From: Nothopassalora personata
Lineage: Eukaryota > Ascomycota > Dothideomycetes > Mycosphaerellales > Mycosphaerellaceae
Direction: 5' to 3'
Length of the DNA: 64,000 bases
Assembly (NCBI GenBank): GCA_033816765.1
Contig: CM066292.1
Span: forward strand, 5,518,001 to 5,582,000
A model generated the notes under the pieces. It was not told the DNA's origin. It made no database searches and was given only the letters and a program-made list of their open reading frames with translations. Shown here piece after piece: positions 11,586-22,848 of this stretch. The translations under genes and the position numbers were made by a program. Every line of letters starts with the position of its first letter. Within the stretch, counting starts at the first letter, position 1.

Positions 11586-12091
11586 ATGACTGACTACATT
11601 ATCTGCGGTGGAGCAACGGCTGGTCTTGCTGTACATCTCCGGCGGCAACGCTAAAGCTGTCGGCTCCCAAGCCACAATCGACCTCAACTGATTCGCCGTC
11701 GATTGCGACTGGGACATCTTTGACGCCTCAGCTCGCTTCGTGCGGAACTTCTTCGCCTCCAAGCCTTTGTTGCAGGAAGTTACCGTCGAGCTCGAGCCGA
11801 ATACGCATCGTGTTAGTGAGGCTGCGAGCGATGAAGAGTGGAGGGAGTATTGGAAGACCCATTACCGCCCGGGGTGGCATGCGGTTGAAAGCTGTGCGAT
11901 GTTGCCGAGGGTTTAGGACAGTATGGTCGATGGGGATCTTAAGGTGCATGGGACGGGGAATGTCAGGCTTGTGGATGCTAGTGTGATCCCTTTCCAGTTG
12001 GGAGAGCCATCCTCCTGCTACGGTTTCTGCGTTGGCGGACAGGGCGGCGGATCTGATCATGAAGGTGGCTACTACTCCTAAGACGAGGTAG
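11586..12091 (+). pseudogene. GMC oxidoreductase relic (N-terminus joined to C-terminus)
   Basis: ATG 11586 begins MTDYIICGGATAGLAVHL, the FAD-binding start of GMC oxidoreductases, and stops at 11653. Further on are pieces of the C-terminal domain: IFDASARFVRNFFASKPL, EEWREYWKTHYRPGWHAVES, CAMLPR, then DGDLKVHGTGNVRLVDAS and VIPFQLG. The last family block (SHPPATVSALADRAADLI) is in a different frame and ends at TAG 12089-12091. About 400 residues of the middle are missing. At least two frame changes and several stops are present, so the gene is dead. An intact copy would be a flavoenzyme acting on alcohols or sugars. Confidence 0.85.
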
Positions 12092-12246
12092 ATTGGCTGA
12101 GGGTCTGCGTCTTACGGATGCTGCTTCATGCACAGGTCTTCCCATAGCTTCTTGTAACACTGTATTTTCTAGTGCAGCATCCTCGCACTCCTATTCCGCG
12201 CATATGCTTCATGAAACGGCAGACATCATCCCCAGCCCCCATCCCT

Positions 12247-13422
12247 CTAAACCAAACAATCTACCCTCTGCAAGTACTCCTGGTATCCACTCAAAACATG
12301 CTGAATCCTCACCGCAACCCAATTACCATCTCCCGGCGCCTCCTCCGTGCAAAAACCAAAGCCCATCTTGCCAAACACCGCCTTACTCAGCGGTCCCACA
12401 CCCGCCAGAATCTGCCCTCGGATCACTTTGAACATGCGGTACGAGCTCGATTCATTGAGTTGTTCGAGGCCGCGGGATTTCAACAAGGTGATGGCGCCAT
12501 CGATGTGCTTTGCCCATGCTGTCATGGAATGCTCGGAGGTAGTGGTGGATTCGTATAGGGCGAAGGTGAGGACTGTTAGAAGGGTCGCGTCGCTCATGGC
12601 GAGTGTCGCGTTCTGAAGGTCTGCCTGGAGGGCGTGGAGGGCTCGAGTGTATTGGTTTTGTGCTTGTGCAGAGAGGTGTTGGTAAGAAGGCTGCTTGGCC
12701 ATGTTGGCCAGTGATACGGCCTGGGTCGCTAGTCTGAGCGGCGACCCTTCAGGCGATTCGGCGAGGAGCGGTCGCAGGGCATCTATGAAGTCTTTTGACG
12801 TTCCTTCAGTTTGCGGTGTTGGACGGCCATTTGGAAGTGTTAGACCGCCGACTTGACACGTTGGGGCCATCGCTTGCTTGCCCGGTGTCAGAGCCGGCCT
12901 AGGCTGATGTCTTATTGGGACTGTGGGTCCTGCTGCTATCAGTGTCCATTGCGTCGCCTGCATTTCGCTGTGATCGTGCTGGCCATTGTTTGTCCAGACC
13001 AGAGTTTGTTCGAACCGTGGCTTCTGGTCCTCGATTCCGGGACGGAGACTGCGTTGGAGGTCAGCGAAGGCAGAAATAAAGCATGGTGCACCGCCTCACC
13101 TTTGGGGCTCTCCACTTTCTGTATCCTGACTACCTTTTCGGCTCCTGCTCTTCGTCTTCCTCCTCGTACCTGGTGACACAGTACGAAAGATTAGATCGGC
13201 TTCCGTAGGCAATCCCGGGCATTCTCGATTCGTCTTGATGCAATGCTGGCAAGCAGGACGAGTTTCGTCGCACTTGTTCATGTCAGCTGCTCCTCATTCG
13301 TTGCAAGTCCTGCCAGTTCAGGCAGGTGTTGAGAGACTGCTTACCTTGATTCGCCTGGTCTTGCAAGCTTGACATCCTCGTGAGGGGCGTCCAAGGTACA
13401 CCTGCTTGTGATTAGTATACAT
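12247..13422 (-). CDS. Zn2Cys6 transcription factor
   Basis: Three exons, 13422-13345, 13272-13100 and 13048-12247, encode 350 residues. Introns use GTAAG/AAG and GTGAGG/CAG with CTGAC branch sites. The zinc cluster spans the first intron: C17-x2-C20-x6-C27-x6-C34-x2-C37-x6-C44, in GRPSRGCQACKTRRIK followed by CDETRPACQHC. A basic linker (RRKTKSRSRKG) follows, and then a helical region lacking a clear catalytic motif but like the fungal-specific regulatory part of many such factors. It is short for the class (usually 400-700). The start at 13422 is the only in-frame ATG close to the cluster. The target genes are unknown. Its 3' end faces the GMC relic. Confidence 0.85.
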
Positions 13423-14890
13423 CCATGTTGTTGTACAGGAGCCGTGCCGCACCATCTGGTTGCGAGCCCAAGTTGACCTTGGTATGCTTGACTATAATTT
13501 CTTGTCTTCTGGAGTGTCATCGCCAAGCCACGTTGTCGCACTGTATAAGGCTCACCGAATGCTACCCTCACCAACTCTCTACATATCGTTCGACTGTGCC
13601 GCTTCAGCTCCGCCCATGTATACGGACAAGACGGACCTTCGGCCTTAGTGGCACGAGCGCCGTGGCTGTGAATAATACACTCACCAGTCAGTATTCCAGC
13701 AGCATGGCACACTATCAAAGAAGGTTCGAAACGTCCGGTGGTATTCATTGGCTCTGGGCATGATCGGGCCCATGAAATGCAGCGATGTCGCCGGCGCGAA
13801 TTAATCCTGCGCGTGAGCCATTACTAACAGCATAGTCTCGTGTGCTATCACTGCCTCAGGATCAGCAGAAGGTTGCCTGTACGTGTTCACCGTAGGCGGC
13901 ACAGCGAATCGTATCACGGCTAGTCTCGGGCGATCGCCAACGGCTCCTTCATGCTAGGTAGGGCCCATGCAAGAATTCCTGGGCTCGACTTGCTGTAGAC
14001 ACCGCATATCGCCGCTACGAGATGACTGTGCAGTAGGTTTGCCTAGCCTGCAGCGGCCCTGCGGAGGGCTGAGTATAGGACATAAAGTACATGGCGTAGC
14101 TTGTACTCGGTATCAAGGTTTCGCTCCGCCGGGTTCGAGAAATCTTTACTTCGCGATTTCATTGCCGATCCTTCAGATGGTGCGCATAGCAGTGCGCATG
14201 TCGTCGAACGACTCACGATACGAAACCAGCGTGGTCATTTTCCTTTTCGACATCGGAATCCGGCACCGACCTGCCGCAGCCAGACTTTGAAAGGATTCAA
14301 AGCTCTGCATTCTTGATGATCCTGCAGCACATGATCTCTATCCGAAGCAGGGCACGATCGCGCCGGCTTCTGCCGTAAAGTCATGGTCGACACGGTCGCT
14401 GTTCCCGGGGCCTTTCGACTTGTTCCTCGAAGCAAATGACATATCCTTGAAGCAAAGACTCCACAAACGCAAAAGCTCTGAAGCGCGCGCTGGAGCTGCG
14501 GACGTGGTAGCGATCGCACGAGGCCATAGCACGTGGGTGCAGATTCTCGGTGCCTAGATTTTCCATCATTGAGCTGCAGGGTCAGGATGTTGCGTTGACC
14601 TCAGCCTTGACAGGCGCAAAGTACCCTGGAATCTCTCTCTCTGCGCGCGCAAAATCTGCCCCCGTTTTTGTGCTGTATACACTGCCTCGCGGCCGCAGCA
14701 TCATGGACCAAAGAATGGTCCAGGCGCCGTGAACTGATTGCAAGTGCTTCCAGAAGATGTGCCAATGCTGAGAGGATGTGTAAGTAAGACGTCTCGTCAA
14801 TCGAACCTGTTGTTTCCAGCCAATATAAATAGTCAACCTTGTAAGAATGAAGAAGCACAACAGCATTTCGGAACATTTTCTTCTCAATAG
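13423..14890. other. Long stretch without a recognisable gene
   Basis: I searched here for the missing 5' exons of the DUF7702-like fragment at 14891 and found no hydrophobic coding stretch on the plus strand. Short frames on both strands look random. It may be decayed sequence between the regulator and the fragment. Confidence 0.45.
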
Positions 14891-15427
14891 CACCCGTTTC
14901 GCCTGGTGGCTCTGATTCTGGCGATCATGGGTGATTGCAAGGAGTCGCATCAGAATTCGGGCGATTACAATACCGGCAAGGCTTTGAGACAGGCTGGAAG
15001 GATCCTCTTCCCAGCTATATACCTTGCTCTGGTAGTCTTGACGATTCTGACAGCATTGCGAGGAGAATTCCTTGCGAACGCCGATCGCAAGCTCATCGTT
15101 GCTGGCTGCGCTGTGCTGCCGTTCCTGGCAATCAGAGTCATCTACACTGTGGCAGTCAGCTCCGCTTCCGCAAGGTCACACTTTCACGATCTGGCACCTA
15201 GCGTTTGGGTGACTGCTTTCATGATAATCTTGATGGAAGCTATCTGCATTGTGCTGCACAGGGCTGCCGGTTTGCTGTCACCTAAAGCCGCGACGACATC
15301 CTCTCACCCCGATGAGAATGATCTTGAGCGCAATGGCAAGGCCCCGGCGGACTGGCTGATTGCAGTGAGAGCGACAAATGGCGATGCGCACCCAGCTCAA
15401 AATGAGCGTCTAATCGAGAAAGGTTAG
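14891..15427 (+). pseudogene. C-terminal part of a DUF7702-like membrane protein, 5' end missing
   Basis: After an acceptor-like TAG at 14888-14890, an open frame of 178 codons reads FRLVALILAIMG, then GKALRQAGRILFPAIYLALV, an ADRKLIVAGCAVLPFLAIRV block and WVTAFMIILMEAICIVL, followed by a polar tail. This is the layout of the last three or four helices of fungal seven-helix DUF7702 proteins (GKAxRxAGxxLF; LPFLxxRxxY). The first half of the protein is not found upstream, so this is either a truncated gene or one with distant exons I could not identify. Function of the family is unknown. Confidence 0.5.
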
Positions 15428-16409
15428 GGGTTGACCGGCCGAGCGAGATGATCCGCAATGCCTTGCGAAAGTAACTGAAGGATACCGGGAATCGAGCAGC
15501 AGGGTGGATGGTGGCGGAATTTTCGAGACAGGTGCTGCACGAGGCAGTTTCGCACCGCTGCCATGCTGCTTTCCAAGACATTTCCTTCTGTGATCTCGAG
15601 CATGGTTGGAATCCTTCCGCTTGAGAGGTGCGTACTTTTGATTTTTCGCATATCTTCGTGAAAGCGTTCAGCAGAGTCTTGCAGCGTGTCAGTTCGAGAT
15701 AGACTATAGTGAATCGGTTCGAGCAGCTCACCATAAAATCTTGATCCGGCATCGACTCAAAGACTGGGCTATTGTGCAGCTTGGCGGCCTGAATCCGAGG
15801 GCTACTGATTCCGAAGGCGATGCGTGCAAGATATCGAGGATCGTCTCGGTCCGGACAGGCCTGCAAAATTCTCGCGAACTTCTTGGCATCCCATGGGAGT
15901 TGAGAACGTGTGACCTTGGGTACAGCGACACGGGTCTCGCACCATGTGCAGTGACCACACTCCTTTGCGCCGCCAGGAAGTTCGTCTCCAAAGTGGGCGG
16001 CTAGAGTCTGCGCGAAGCAGGCCTTTCCAGTGATGAGGTTGTCGACCACTTCTTCCATGCGCTGCAACTCCTGCTGTTCCCTGGCCTCAAGGTCCTGATA
16101 CAGCTCATCAGTGATAAGCTGCTGCTCCTTTGCTGACGGAGGCCACTGCCCAATAACGCGATACAAGTTGATCACACCTCCAGTACGCAGCTCGATGAAG
16201 CCTTCGTCGTTCCAGTGGTTCAGTTTGGACACGACTTCCATGCGAGCGGCGCCATGTTGCATGCAAGCCCGGTCGATGTCAACATACGTCAATTTGCTCT
16301 TCTTCTGAGAGCTCTTCTTGATGGCGATGGCAGTTGCTGATGTGTCCCAGTCGATGTTTTTCAGACTTGTGTAGCTGTATTGTGTATACTTTGGTCGAGC
16401 AGAGCAGCC
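15282..16409 (-). pseudogene. 3' fragment of a RecQ-type DNA helicase gene
   Basis: Reading down from 16409 after a stop, the frame gives RPKYTQYSYTSLKNIDWD, KLTYVDIDRACMQHGA, VSKLNHWNDEGFIELRTGGV, YRVIGQWPPSAKEQQLITDE and CGHCTWCETRVAVPKV. It then continues to FESMPDQDFM. A 54-bp intron (15678-15731, GTGAGC..AAG) leads to LLNAFTKICEK. These are the winged-helix and zinc-binding segments that follow the helicase core in fungal RecQ-like proteins. The ATPase domains, which should lie upstream (above 16410), are absent: that space holds spacer and the uS17m gene. The frame stays open to 15282, but family resemblance ends near 15640. It overlaps the DUF7702-like tail on the other strand. Confidence 0.7.
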
Positions 16410-16698
16410 TCAACGGTGGTGCGGTCAATGTAGTCGCGTGCTTGTGTGTGCATATTGCTGACGAGGTGCATCTTCTCAATGCCAAGGCAGATGAGGTCAA
16501 CAAGACTGGTCCAACGCGTCAGGCGGGCGCGTCGTGAAGCTTAGAATCTAAAAAGCGACCAGGGCGCGCGAGCACGTGTTACTGTACACAATGCACATCT
16601 CCAACGGGACTTGAAGAAATGCCCTGTGAAAGGCTAGCTATTATGTAGATGATCATCTGTACAGCACAGTATAGACTGCTGGGTGGGATTATTTACTA

Positions 16699-17809
16699 CT
16701 ATCTCAGTGCACTGTCCGACCCGAGACCTCTTTGCCCCAATTGCTCGCCCTTCTCCCTCGCCTCAGACAGATTCTCCGCAGCTTGCGCCTCGAAGTTCAT
16801 CGCCTTCTCCTTATGCTGCTTCGCCCGCGAATCCATCTTACCAACCTCGTGCTTCCCACCTGGCAGCACACCGGCCGGCAATTTCTGCCCCTTCTCGCCG
16901 AGAATGGCACCCTTGCCAGGTTTCCTGCTCTTGCCCACCTGAGCCTCTACATTATCCTTCTTTCCCTTTCCCACCCCAGCTTTCGCGCCTCTACCCGGAT
17001 GAAGGCCAATCTTCCTGAGCTCCTTAATAGCCTTTGCGTCTCCGTCTGCTGCTTTGAGACGGAGCTGGCGTCTGTCCAGCTTCGCGAAGCGTTTCTCTTT
17101 ATATGCTGCCAGTCTATCATCGGGACTTGGAATTGGTGGTCTCTGGTCGATGGGTGCTCCAAACGGCGAGATGATCTTTGATACGACGTGCTCAACCCGT
17201 TTGCTCACTCGTAGGCGGTGCAGTTCCACCACGTCTCCAGTGTTGAGAGAGTTGTTTGGATCGTGAGTGAGGAGGTTGTGGTGGTCTTTGAAATGCTGTG
17301 AGAAGCGTCAGTCGATGCTTACGCCGATAGCACACCGGCCGATCCAATACCTTTCCAATGCGAGAATTCCAGGTCTGTTTCCCGATCCGCACCTTGACCG
17401 TCCTGTCCATCTTGCCATGGCTGACTACGACACCGATGATCGGCTTGTGAGGTACCGTCTTCTCCCTCTGCGCCTTCTCGTTGATGGGTAGGTGCTTTGC
17501 GGTGCTGTGCTGCAGGTACGCTGGGGGTATTCTGTCCTGTTCCAACGGCTTCTTCAGCAGAAAGTCGCGCCTCGCGAGCCGATACGGTTTGCCATCTGGC
17601 CCGCTTTTCTGCGATGCTGCGCGTGTTGGATCATACGCAGGCGTGCTCGTCGCAGGCCATACTGGCAGATTTGCGGGCGGTATAGGAGTGGTGGTGGATG
17701 TGGGCGCCTCGGCGTGCGTCGCGAGACACCTCCTGCAGAGCCATTGTGATGCGTGCGATTTTGTCGATGACAGCGCCCGTAGCGGCAGGCTGACGGTTGC
17801 TCGACTCAT
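16699..17809 (-). CDS. MRPS17: Mitochondrial small-subunit ribosomal protein uS17m
   Basis: Exons 17809-17351 and 17295-16699 encode 351 residues. The 55-bp intron has a GTATTG donor, a CTGAC branch and a CAG acceptor. The N-terminus is a basic, Ser/Ala-rich mitochondrial presequence. The S17 fold spans residues ~120-205: IIGVVVSHGKMDRTVKVRIG, WNSRIGK, then HFKDHHNLLTHDPNNSLNTG, DVVELHRLRVSKRVEHVVSK. A long Lys/Gly-rich C-terminal extension (GRGAKAGVGKGKKDN, etc.) follows, as in other filamentous fungi; the yeast protein is shorter. It binds 15S rRNA in the mitoribosome. Divergent from the DUF998 gene, with 277 bp between start codons. Confidence 0.92.
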
Positions 17810-18086
17810 GGTTGATGTGATGCTGTGTGATGATGTGACGAGCCGGTCGCTGTGCAGTGCACGTTCTTGGGAGGCTCAGGTTGAGTCGAAAGTGCGGCCA
17901 CTTCGGGAGTCTTACTCTTCCAACACACCATTACAGAATCTGATAGCAGATCTCTTGTCGTGCCCTAAGGACTGCACCGTTCTCAGCCACCACCTTGTCC
18001 ACGCTTGACCTCACCATCCACTTCCTCCTCGCTCTTTCCTTCCTACTATACCACTATACCATATACCATATACCACAATACATAAA

Positions 18087-18827
18087 ATGCCAGACACTAA
18101 ACCCGGCAAGACGGCCACCACGACCGCCATGTTCCTGCAGAACAAGCCATTGGTGATGGCCGCAGTCGTCATCTTCTCGCTGCTGCCCATCATCTACTTG
18201 GGCATCGAATACTACGCCTCCCAAGCCTACATCCCCTCGTACAGCTACCTCAAAAACTACACCAGCGATCTCGGCGTCCCATACGCATATATCGATCCCA
18301 TCACGGGACTCCAAACCTACTCATACCAAGCCCAACTGATGAGACTGAATTTCGTCATCAACGGCTTCCTCTACTACATCGGCCACACGGTCCTCCTTCA
18401 AGCCACCACGCCACTCACAGGAGGCCATTACAACCTGCCGAGAGCCATTGTCTCGGTCCTCTACTGTCTCGGCATAGTCCTTGTCGCCGCCGTGCCTGGC
18501 GGACCCGGCGAGACCAAGGACGGAAAGGCAATCTGGCATGCACTGGGAGCGCGGCTCGCCATCGGAGGTGCGAACGTCAACATCATCTTGGCTGGACTTG
18601 CTGCGCCGCCGAGCTCGCAACCAGTGTATCGGAGCCTGTGTCTGCTGCTTGGAAGTGTGGGGAGCGCTGGACTCGCCATCTTTTTAATCAAGAACGGTGG
18701 CAGCATGTCTGGGTTCTGGCAAAGGTCTTCCATCTATCCGAACCAACTGTGGGAGCTGCTGACTTCGGTGCATCTGGCCTATCTGCTGGGGCAATCAAGC
18801 TCTGGCAACATCAAAAAGCGCCAGTAG
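18087..18827 (+). CDS. DUF998 multi-pass membrane protein
   Basis: One intronless exon of 246 codons. About six hydrophobic segments alternate with short loops: MAAVVIFSLLPIIYLGIEYY, FVINGFLYYIGHTVLL, AIVSVLYCLGIVLVAAVPGG, LAIGGANVNIILAGLA, LCLLLGSVGSAGLAIFL and WELLTSVHLAYLLG. The extracellular-type loop NYTSDLG and the GGP loop are the DUF998 signature. DUF998 proteins are best known from bacteria and archaea and are of unknown function; scattered fungal members exist. The absence of introns and the mostly bacterial family distribution make horizontal acquisition possible but not shown. Confidence 0.8.
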   Translation: MPDTKPGKTATTTAMFLQNKPLVMAAVVIFSLLPIIYLGIEYYASQAYIPSYSYLKNYTSDLGVPYAYIDPITGLQTYSYQAQLMRLNFVINGFLYYIGHTVLLQATTPLTGGHYNLPRAIVSVLYCLGIVLVAAVPGGPGETKDGKAIWHALGARLAIGGANVNIILAGLAAPPSSQPVYRSLCLLLGSVGSAGLAIFLIKNGGSMSGFWQRSSIYPNQLWELLTSVHLAYLLGQSSSGNIKKRQ

Positions 18828-19760
18828 TGCTGGATATCGGGATTATCAATATTGCCTGTACACATGAGATTGGCAGTCCGTTAGTCGTTACGAGAAAAGC
18901 TACTTCAGCTCTACCAGATCAATCATGAGGCACCATAGGAAGTGGACAAGGCACACAAGCGGCTTGTGTCTGCAGCTGGAAGTTGGCGGCAGCTACCATT
19001 TTGCAGCCAACACTGTCACGACTTCGTAAAGTGCCGTATCAGATCGGCTGGAAAGCAAGCTTAAATCATCTTTAATCAGTGTTCACGTCACACGTTTACA
19101 CATCTCTTCAGCTCTCCAAGATTCACCGGGAACAGACAACACACTGTTGGCGTTTGAGGTCACGAAATGCCAGCTTTTGCCCTAAGCCGACGGCCGGATG
19201 CAGCTTTCACCTACCTTGTGCTCGATATCGTACTACTCGCAGATCGGAATCACGTCCTCAGTTCATCCAGGCAAGATTCGTTCTTGCAGCTATATGTCGC
19301 TGTTGTTCGGACATCTATTGCCGCGCTATGGAACTTGCTCTACATATGGCTCACTGGGGAGGACAGGATGGATATCTCCCTGAACATCGGAGTAGGCTCT
19401 CTGGCAGGCTGTCTAGTCTACCCTTACTGGCGAACCTGATTGAGCATCCAGGAGCAAGGGCTGTGAACAAAAGAGGTGGCCGCCTGTGCACGGACACGAT
19501 TGTCTTGTCAACGACACGAAAGACGCACTGTAGCGTAGATACTGCTTGTCAAGGGAAGCTTAACGCGCGCCTCGCTCTCATCGCACTCCGTGCGTCGGAG
19601 GTACTCGAAGCATTCTACGCAGCTTGATATCGATGTCGCGTCCAGAGCGGAGCGGCCACCTCTTTTGTCAGGAGCCCTGGGAGAGACGGCACATTCTGTT
19701 TGGCGATGATTGAAAAGCGTTTCACGAATGAATATATGCCTGGGTTTACGTACTGTCGAA
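18828..19760. other. No confident gene
   Basis: A plus-strand frame at 19167-19439 (90 codons) has a hydrophobic middle (LYVAVVRTSIAALWNLLYIW) and may be a fragment of a membrane-protein gene, but I recognise no family and see no flanking exons. Confidence 0.35.
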
Positions 19761-20460
19761 CTACAGCTTTAAGACACCATTGCGCTTCGGCATTCGCCCA
19801 CCAAGGACATACGACACGAATGGCACTGGCGTTAGAGCAAGCGCGGTGAACGCAACCAAGCTGTTTACCCAACCAAGGCCAAGCTCTCTGTACGACATCA
19901 GCCCTCCAGAGAAAGTAGGCCTCCAGCTGTTGATCTCAGCACTTTGTTTGCCGCTATTGCTGAGGCCGCATACATAGTATATGCGTCGATCAGGTACTGC
20001 TGAATGCAGACCAAAGTCGAGGTGATGCCAACTCCGAACAGCAGCGTTCCGAATGATCGCGCTGCCCATTGCTCGTTTCATTGGGCTGTCCAATCGTAGA
20101 TGAACAAACCGACCAGACACAGCTAGCCGGTATACATCGAGGACAGCAGTCGATACTTAGGCTTGAGCTCTCCTCCATGCTTGGCCACCTTGCTCTTCCA
20201 CTACTTATCGCTCGTCCGACCGATCAAGAACATCCCCCAGAACATCCCCGACCCCCGACGAAAGATACGTCAACCCAACATTCGACGCGCTGAATGCATA
20301 ATACTCCATAAATACAAAGGTGAACGTCGTGCAAAGCAGGTAAAGAATCCCATACAGGAACGTTGAGCAGGCCAACACGCCTTACGGGCGTGACAAACCG
20401 AAAGTGGATTATTGCCTGCAACACGAGTATCAGGGGATGAAGTGCAAAAGAAGAGAAGAT
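19761..20460 (-). pseudogene. MFS transporter relic (C-terminal half)
   Basis: On the minus strand, spread over several frames, are FLYGILYLLCTTFTFVFMEY, YAFSASNVGLTYLSSGVGD, GGELKPKYRLLS, GTLLFGVGITSTLVCIQQYL, IDAYTMYAASAIAANKVLRS, and LGLGWVNSLVAFTALALTPV ending in PFVSYVLGGRMPKRN. In order these match the last six helices of fungal drug:H+ antiporter-type MFS proteins, including the 'YLVDAYTRYAASAIAA' block. Stops (for example within SDK.WKSK and after SLEG) and at least two frame changes break it. No first half is visible upstream. Confidence 0.8.
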
Positions 20461-21040
20461 GTAAGCTGAAAAGAAATCGAGACTTTCCACGAGGTCATCA
20501 TCGACGTGCGAAGGCATGGTAGATCTAGACTACTCTACCCATACTTCCCGTACCGCATCTGATTGGCAGCGACTATTCTCCAACGGGCACGTAGAAAGCG
20601 AGTATACGAGAGGCCTCTGGTGCATAGTGAAGTGTATCGGTTATGCGGCTATGAGCTACTCTCTCTTGGGCCCCAGCTCGAAAGTGCATTCGGTGGTTTG
20701 AGATGGTGGCGTTTTCATGGGAATGGTCAGAGGAGCGGCAGCATGAGAGCCGGGGTAGTCTATGCATAATTAAACCTTTGCATATGCGACACACCGCTAT
20801 CATCTTGAGACCCGCACGCACGCACGCAAAGATGGCATAACCACAGCTCATACTCATACTCTTCCCATTCCATTCCCATTCCATCAATCCTCTTTGCTCT
20901 AAACACCCGACGGCTATGCACAACTCACAGCTGCCGCATTCGCCATATCCAGCACGCATGGACTGCTTCGTCTCCGCCGCCCCCTTAGAAATTCACGAGT
21001 TGCTTCCTCTCCCGCTCACCCACACAAAGTCCCAAAGCAT
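20461..21040. other. Intergenic, no gene seen
   Basis: Contains a short CATTCCCATTC-type repeat near 20862-20886. Otherwise nothing is recognised between the MFS relic and the end of the metalloprotease gene. Confidence 0.5.
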
Positions 21041-22085
21041 CTACTTGCCAGCTCTCAACTGATCATACAACTGTCCAGCACGCGTAGCCTGCCCATCCGA
21101 GAATTCCCACACTTGATCCCCGTGTTAGTCTACATCCCAAAAAGTCATGGGCCCGGGAGAGGGAGTGGTGCATCAAACTTACTGCAAGTATCATAAGAGT
21201 AATCCATCCAATTATGGATAGAATCCCCACCCGCCTGATCCGGACACGAATCCTGGCTAGAAGGACATCCATACGTCGCGTTTCTCTGGATTGGAGTATC
21301 AGAGACGTAATCTCCCGAGCCCGAACACGAATAGCCCTGGAAGACGTGGTACAGACCGAACCAGTGTCCGGTCTCGTGCGTAGCGGTAGCGCCTTGGTTG
21401 TAGTTTGTTGCTGAGCCGCCGGGGAGGGAGTCGGCGAGGTTCACGCAGCCGTCGAGGATAAGATCGGTGGAGGATGGGGAAGATTCTGTGGTGGGGGGGT
21501 TAGAGGTGTTTGGGGGGCGCGGGGTGGGGGGGGGGGGGGCCGCGGTTAGGAGAGGCAGGGAGTGGGACTTGCCTGGAAAATAACAGAAGCCCAGGAGATC
21601 ACCGCCAAGGTCTGAGAGAAAGTAGAGGTTTAGGTCTGCGTAGGAGCCTTGGTGGAGGGCGCTCTTCATGGCGAGCTCGGCGCTGCTGCCGTCGGTGGAT
21701 GCGGCCCATTGACTGTTGATGGTGAAGTCGGTGTCAATGAGGTTGAAGGCGACGTCCAGGGGGGCGTAAGCGTCGTTCATGACGGAGATCTGCCAGAAAA
21801 AAAGTGTGAAAATCTCTGCTTGTCAAGCTCAGGATGGCATGGACTGACCTGCTCGTTGATCTGGGCCTGGCTGTATCGACTGGCCTTTGCCGACGTAGTG
21901 ACAACGTGAACATATGTGTCAATATTGCGAAGTGCCTGAGCGATGGAAACACCAGCAGTGCTTGCATTCGCAGCAGCTTCATTGAGCATAGCAATCTTCT
22001 CATCCGTGGGCTCCGTGGCACATCGAATGTACTCTTGCGCGCAGGCAAGGCTTGCCGCAGCGGCAGAAAGTGCAACCAACTTCAT
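21041..22085 (-). CDS. Secreted M43 (pappalysin-type) metalloprotease
   Basis: Four exons, 22085-21849, 21789-21573, 21485-21183 and 21111-21041, encode 275 residues, normal for fungal MEP1-like proteases. A signal peptide (MKLVALSAAAASLACA, cleavage near QE) precedes the mature protein. The zinc site is H188-E-T-G-H192-W-F-G-L-Y-H198, and the Met-turn is NWMDYSYDTCM. The C-terminus WEFSDGQATRAGQLYDQL is typical. The second intron (21486-21572) has a GC donor (AG|GCAAGT) and contains a 14-base G/C homopolymer; the other introns have GTCAGT and GTAAGT donors. The enzyme would be extracellular and nutritional, or act on host proteins in related pathogens; that role is inference. Confidence 0.92.
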
Positions 22086-22739
22086 GATGGCGTGATGGAT
22101 TGTCGCTAAAGCTTGAAGGATCTTGATGGAATGCACTGAAGGGAATAAGTGGACGAACTATACCTCTCTATTTGTACTCTCCCACTACCTCTACCCTCCC
22201 CATCGTCGCCGACCATGTGCCGTCACAGTCGGCCTGCAACTTCACTTGGTACCCGCTGGTTGCGATCGACGCCGGAAGATGCACCATAATTGGTGCATTC
22301 GTCCATACGGCTGTGCATGCCAAGTCGCCAGCCACAGAGCTTGATCGTGTCGCTCATTTACTGCATCAGGTAGGTTACAGCCAACGCTTACTGTGCCCAC
22401 AGGAGCCTACAGGTGCGTATAGCGAACCGCGCGGCTTTGGCAAGATAGAGGTGATCAATTGTGTGCCAATGAATTTCGACCTCGGACCTGGCCGTGACCG
22501 TCGTTGCCGCTGAAGTGGCAGTCAGAAAGGCGAGACTTGGCCAGCTTCTCTGCGTCGAGAGACTGGTCCGCTTATCAGCCAGCAAGCTTGTGAATAGTGG
22601 ACATCGGCCTTTGCAGATACGAGAGACGCGAGTCACTCGATAGTGGTTAGCAGCAGATGGAGTACCGGTGGGGTGGATATGTATGGTGGCGGAGTTGTCC
22701 GAGACATGTTGACCAGCAGGAAGAAAGGGCGCTGGCGAT

Positions 22740-22757
22740 GGGGGGGGGGGGGGGGGG
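22740..22757. repeat. 18-base G homopolymer
   Basis: An uninterrupted G run from 22740 to 22757. Similar runs occur at 21526-21539 (14), 34350-34360 (11) and 44238-44255 (18). Confidence 0.9.
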
Positions 22758-22848
22758 CTCAACATGGGAAGTAGGTCTTGATATATTGCTTCCGGATCAT
22801 CAACGTCATCGCCTGTTGCTGACGATGCTGATGTGGGATGTAAATTTG

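Noticed and set aside
13341..13748. 135-codon minus-strand frame over the first exon of the Zn2Cys6 gene
   Set aside because: The zinc-cluster exon reads in a different frame, so this one is a shadow.
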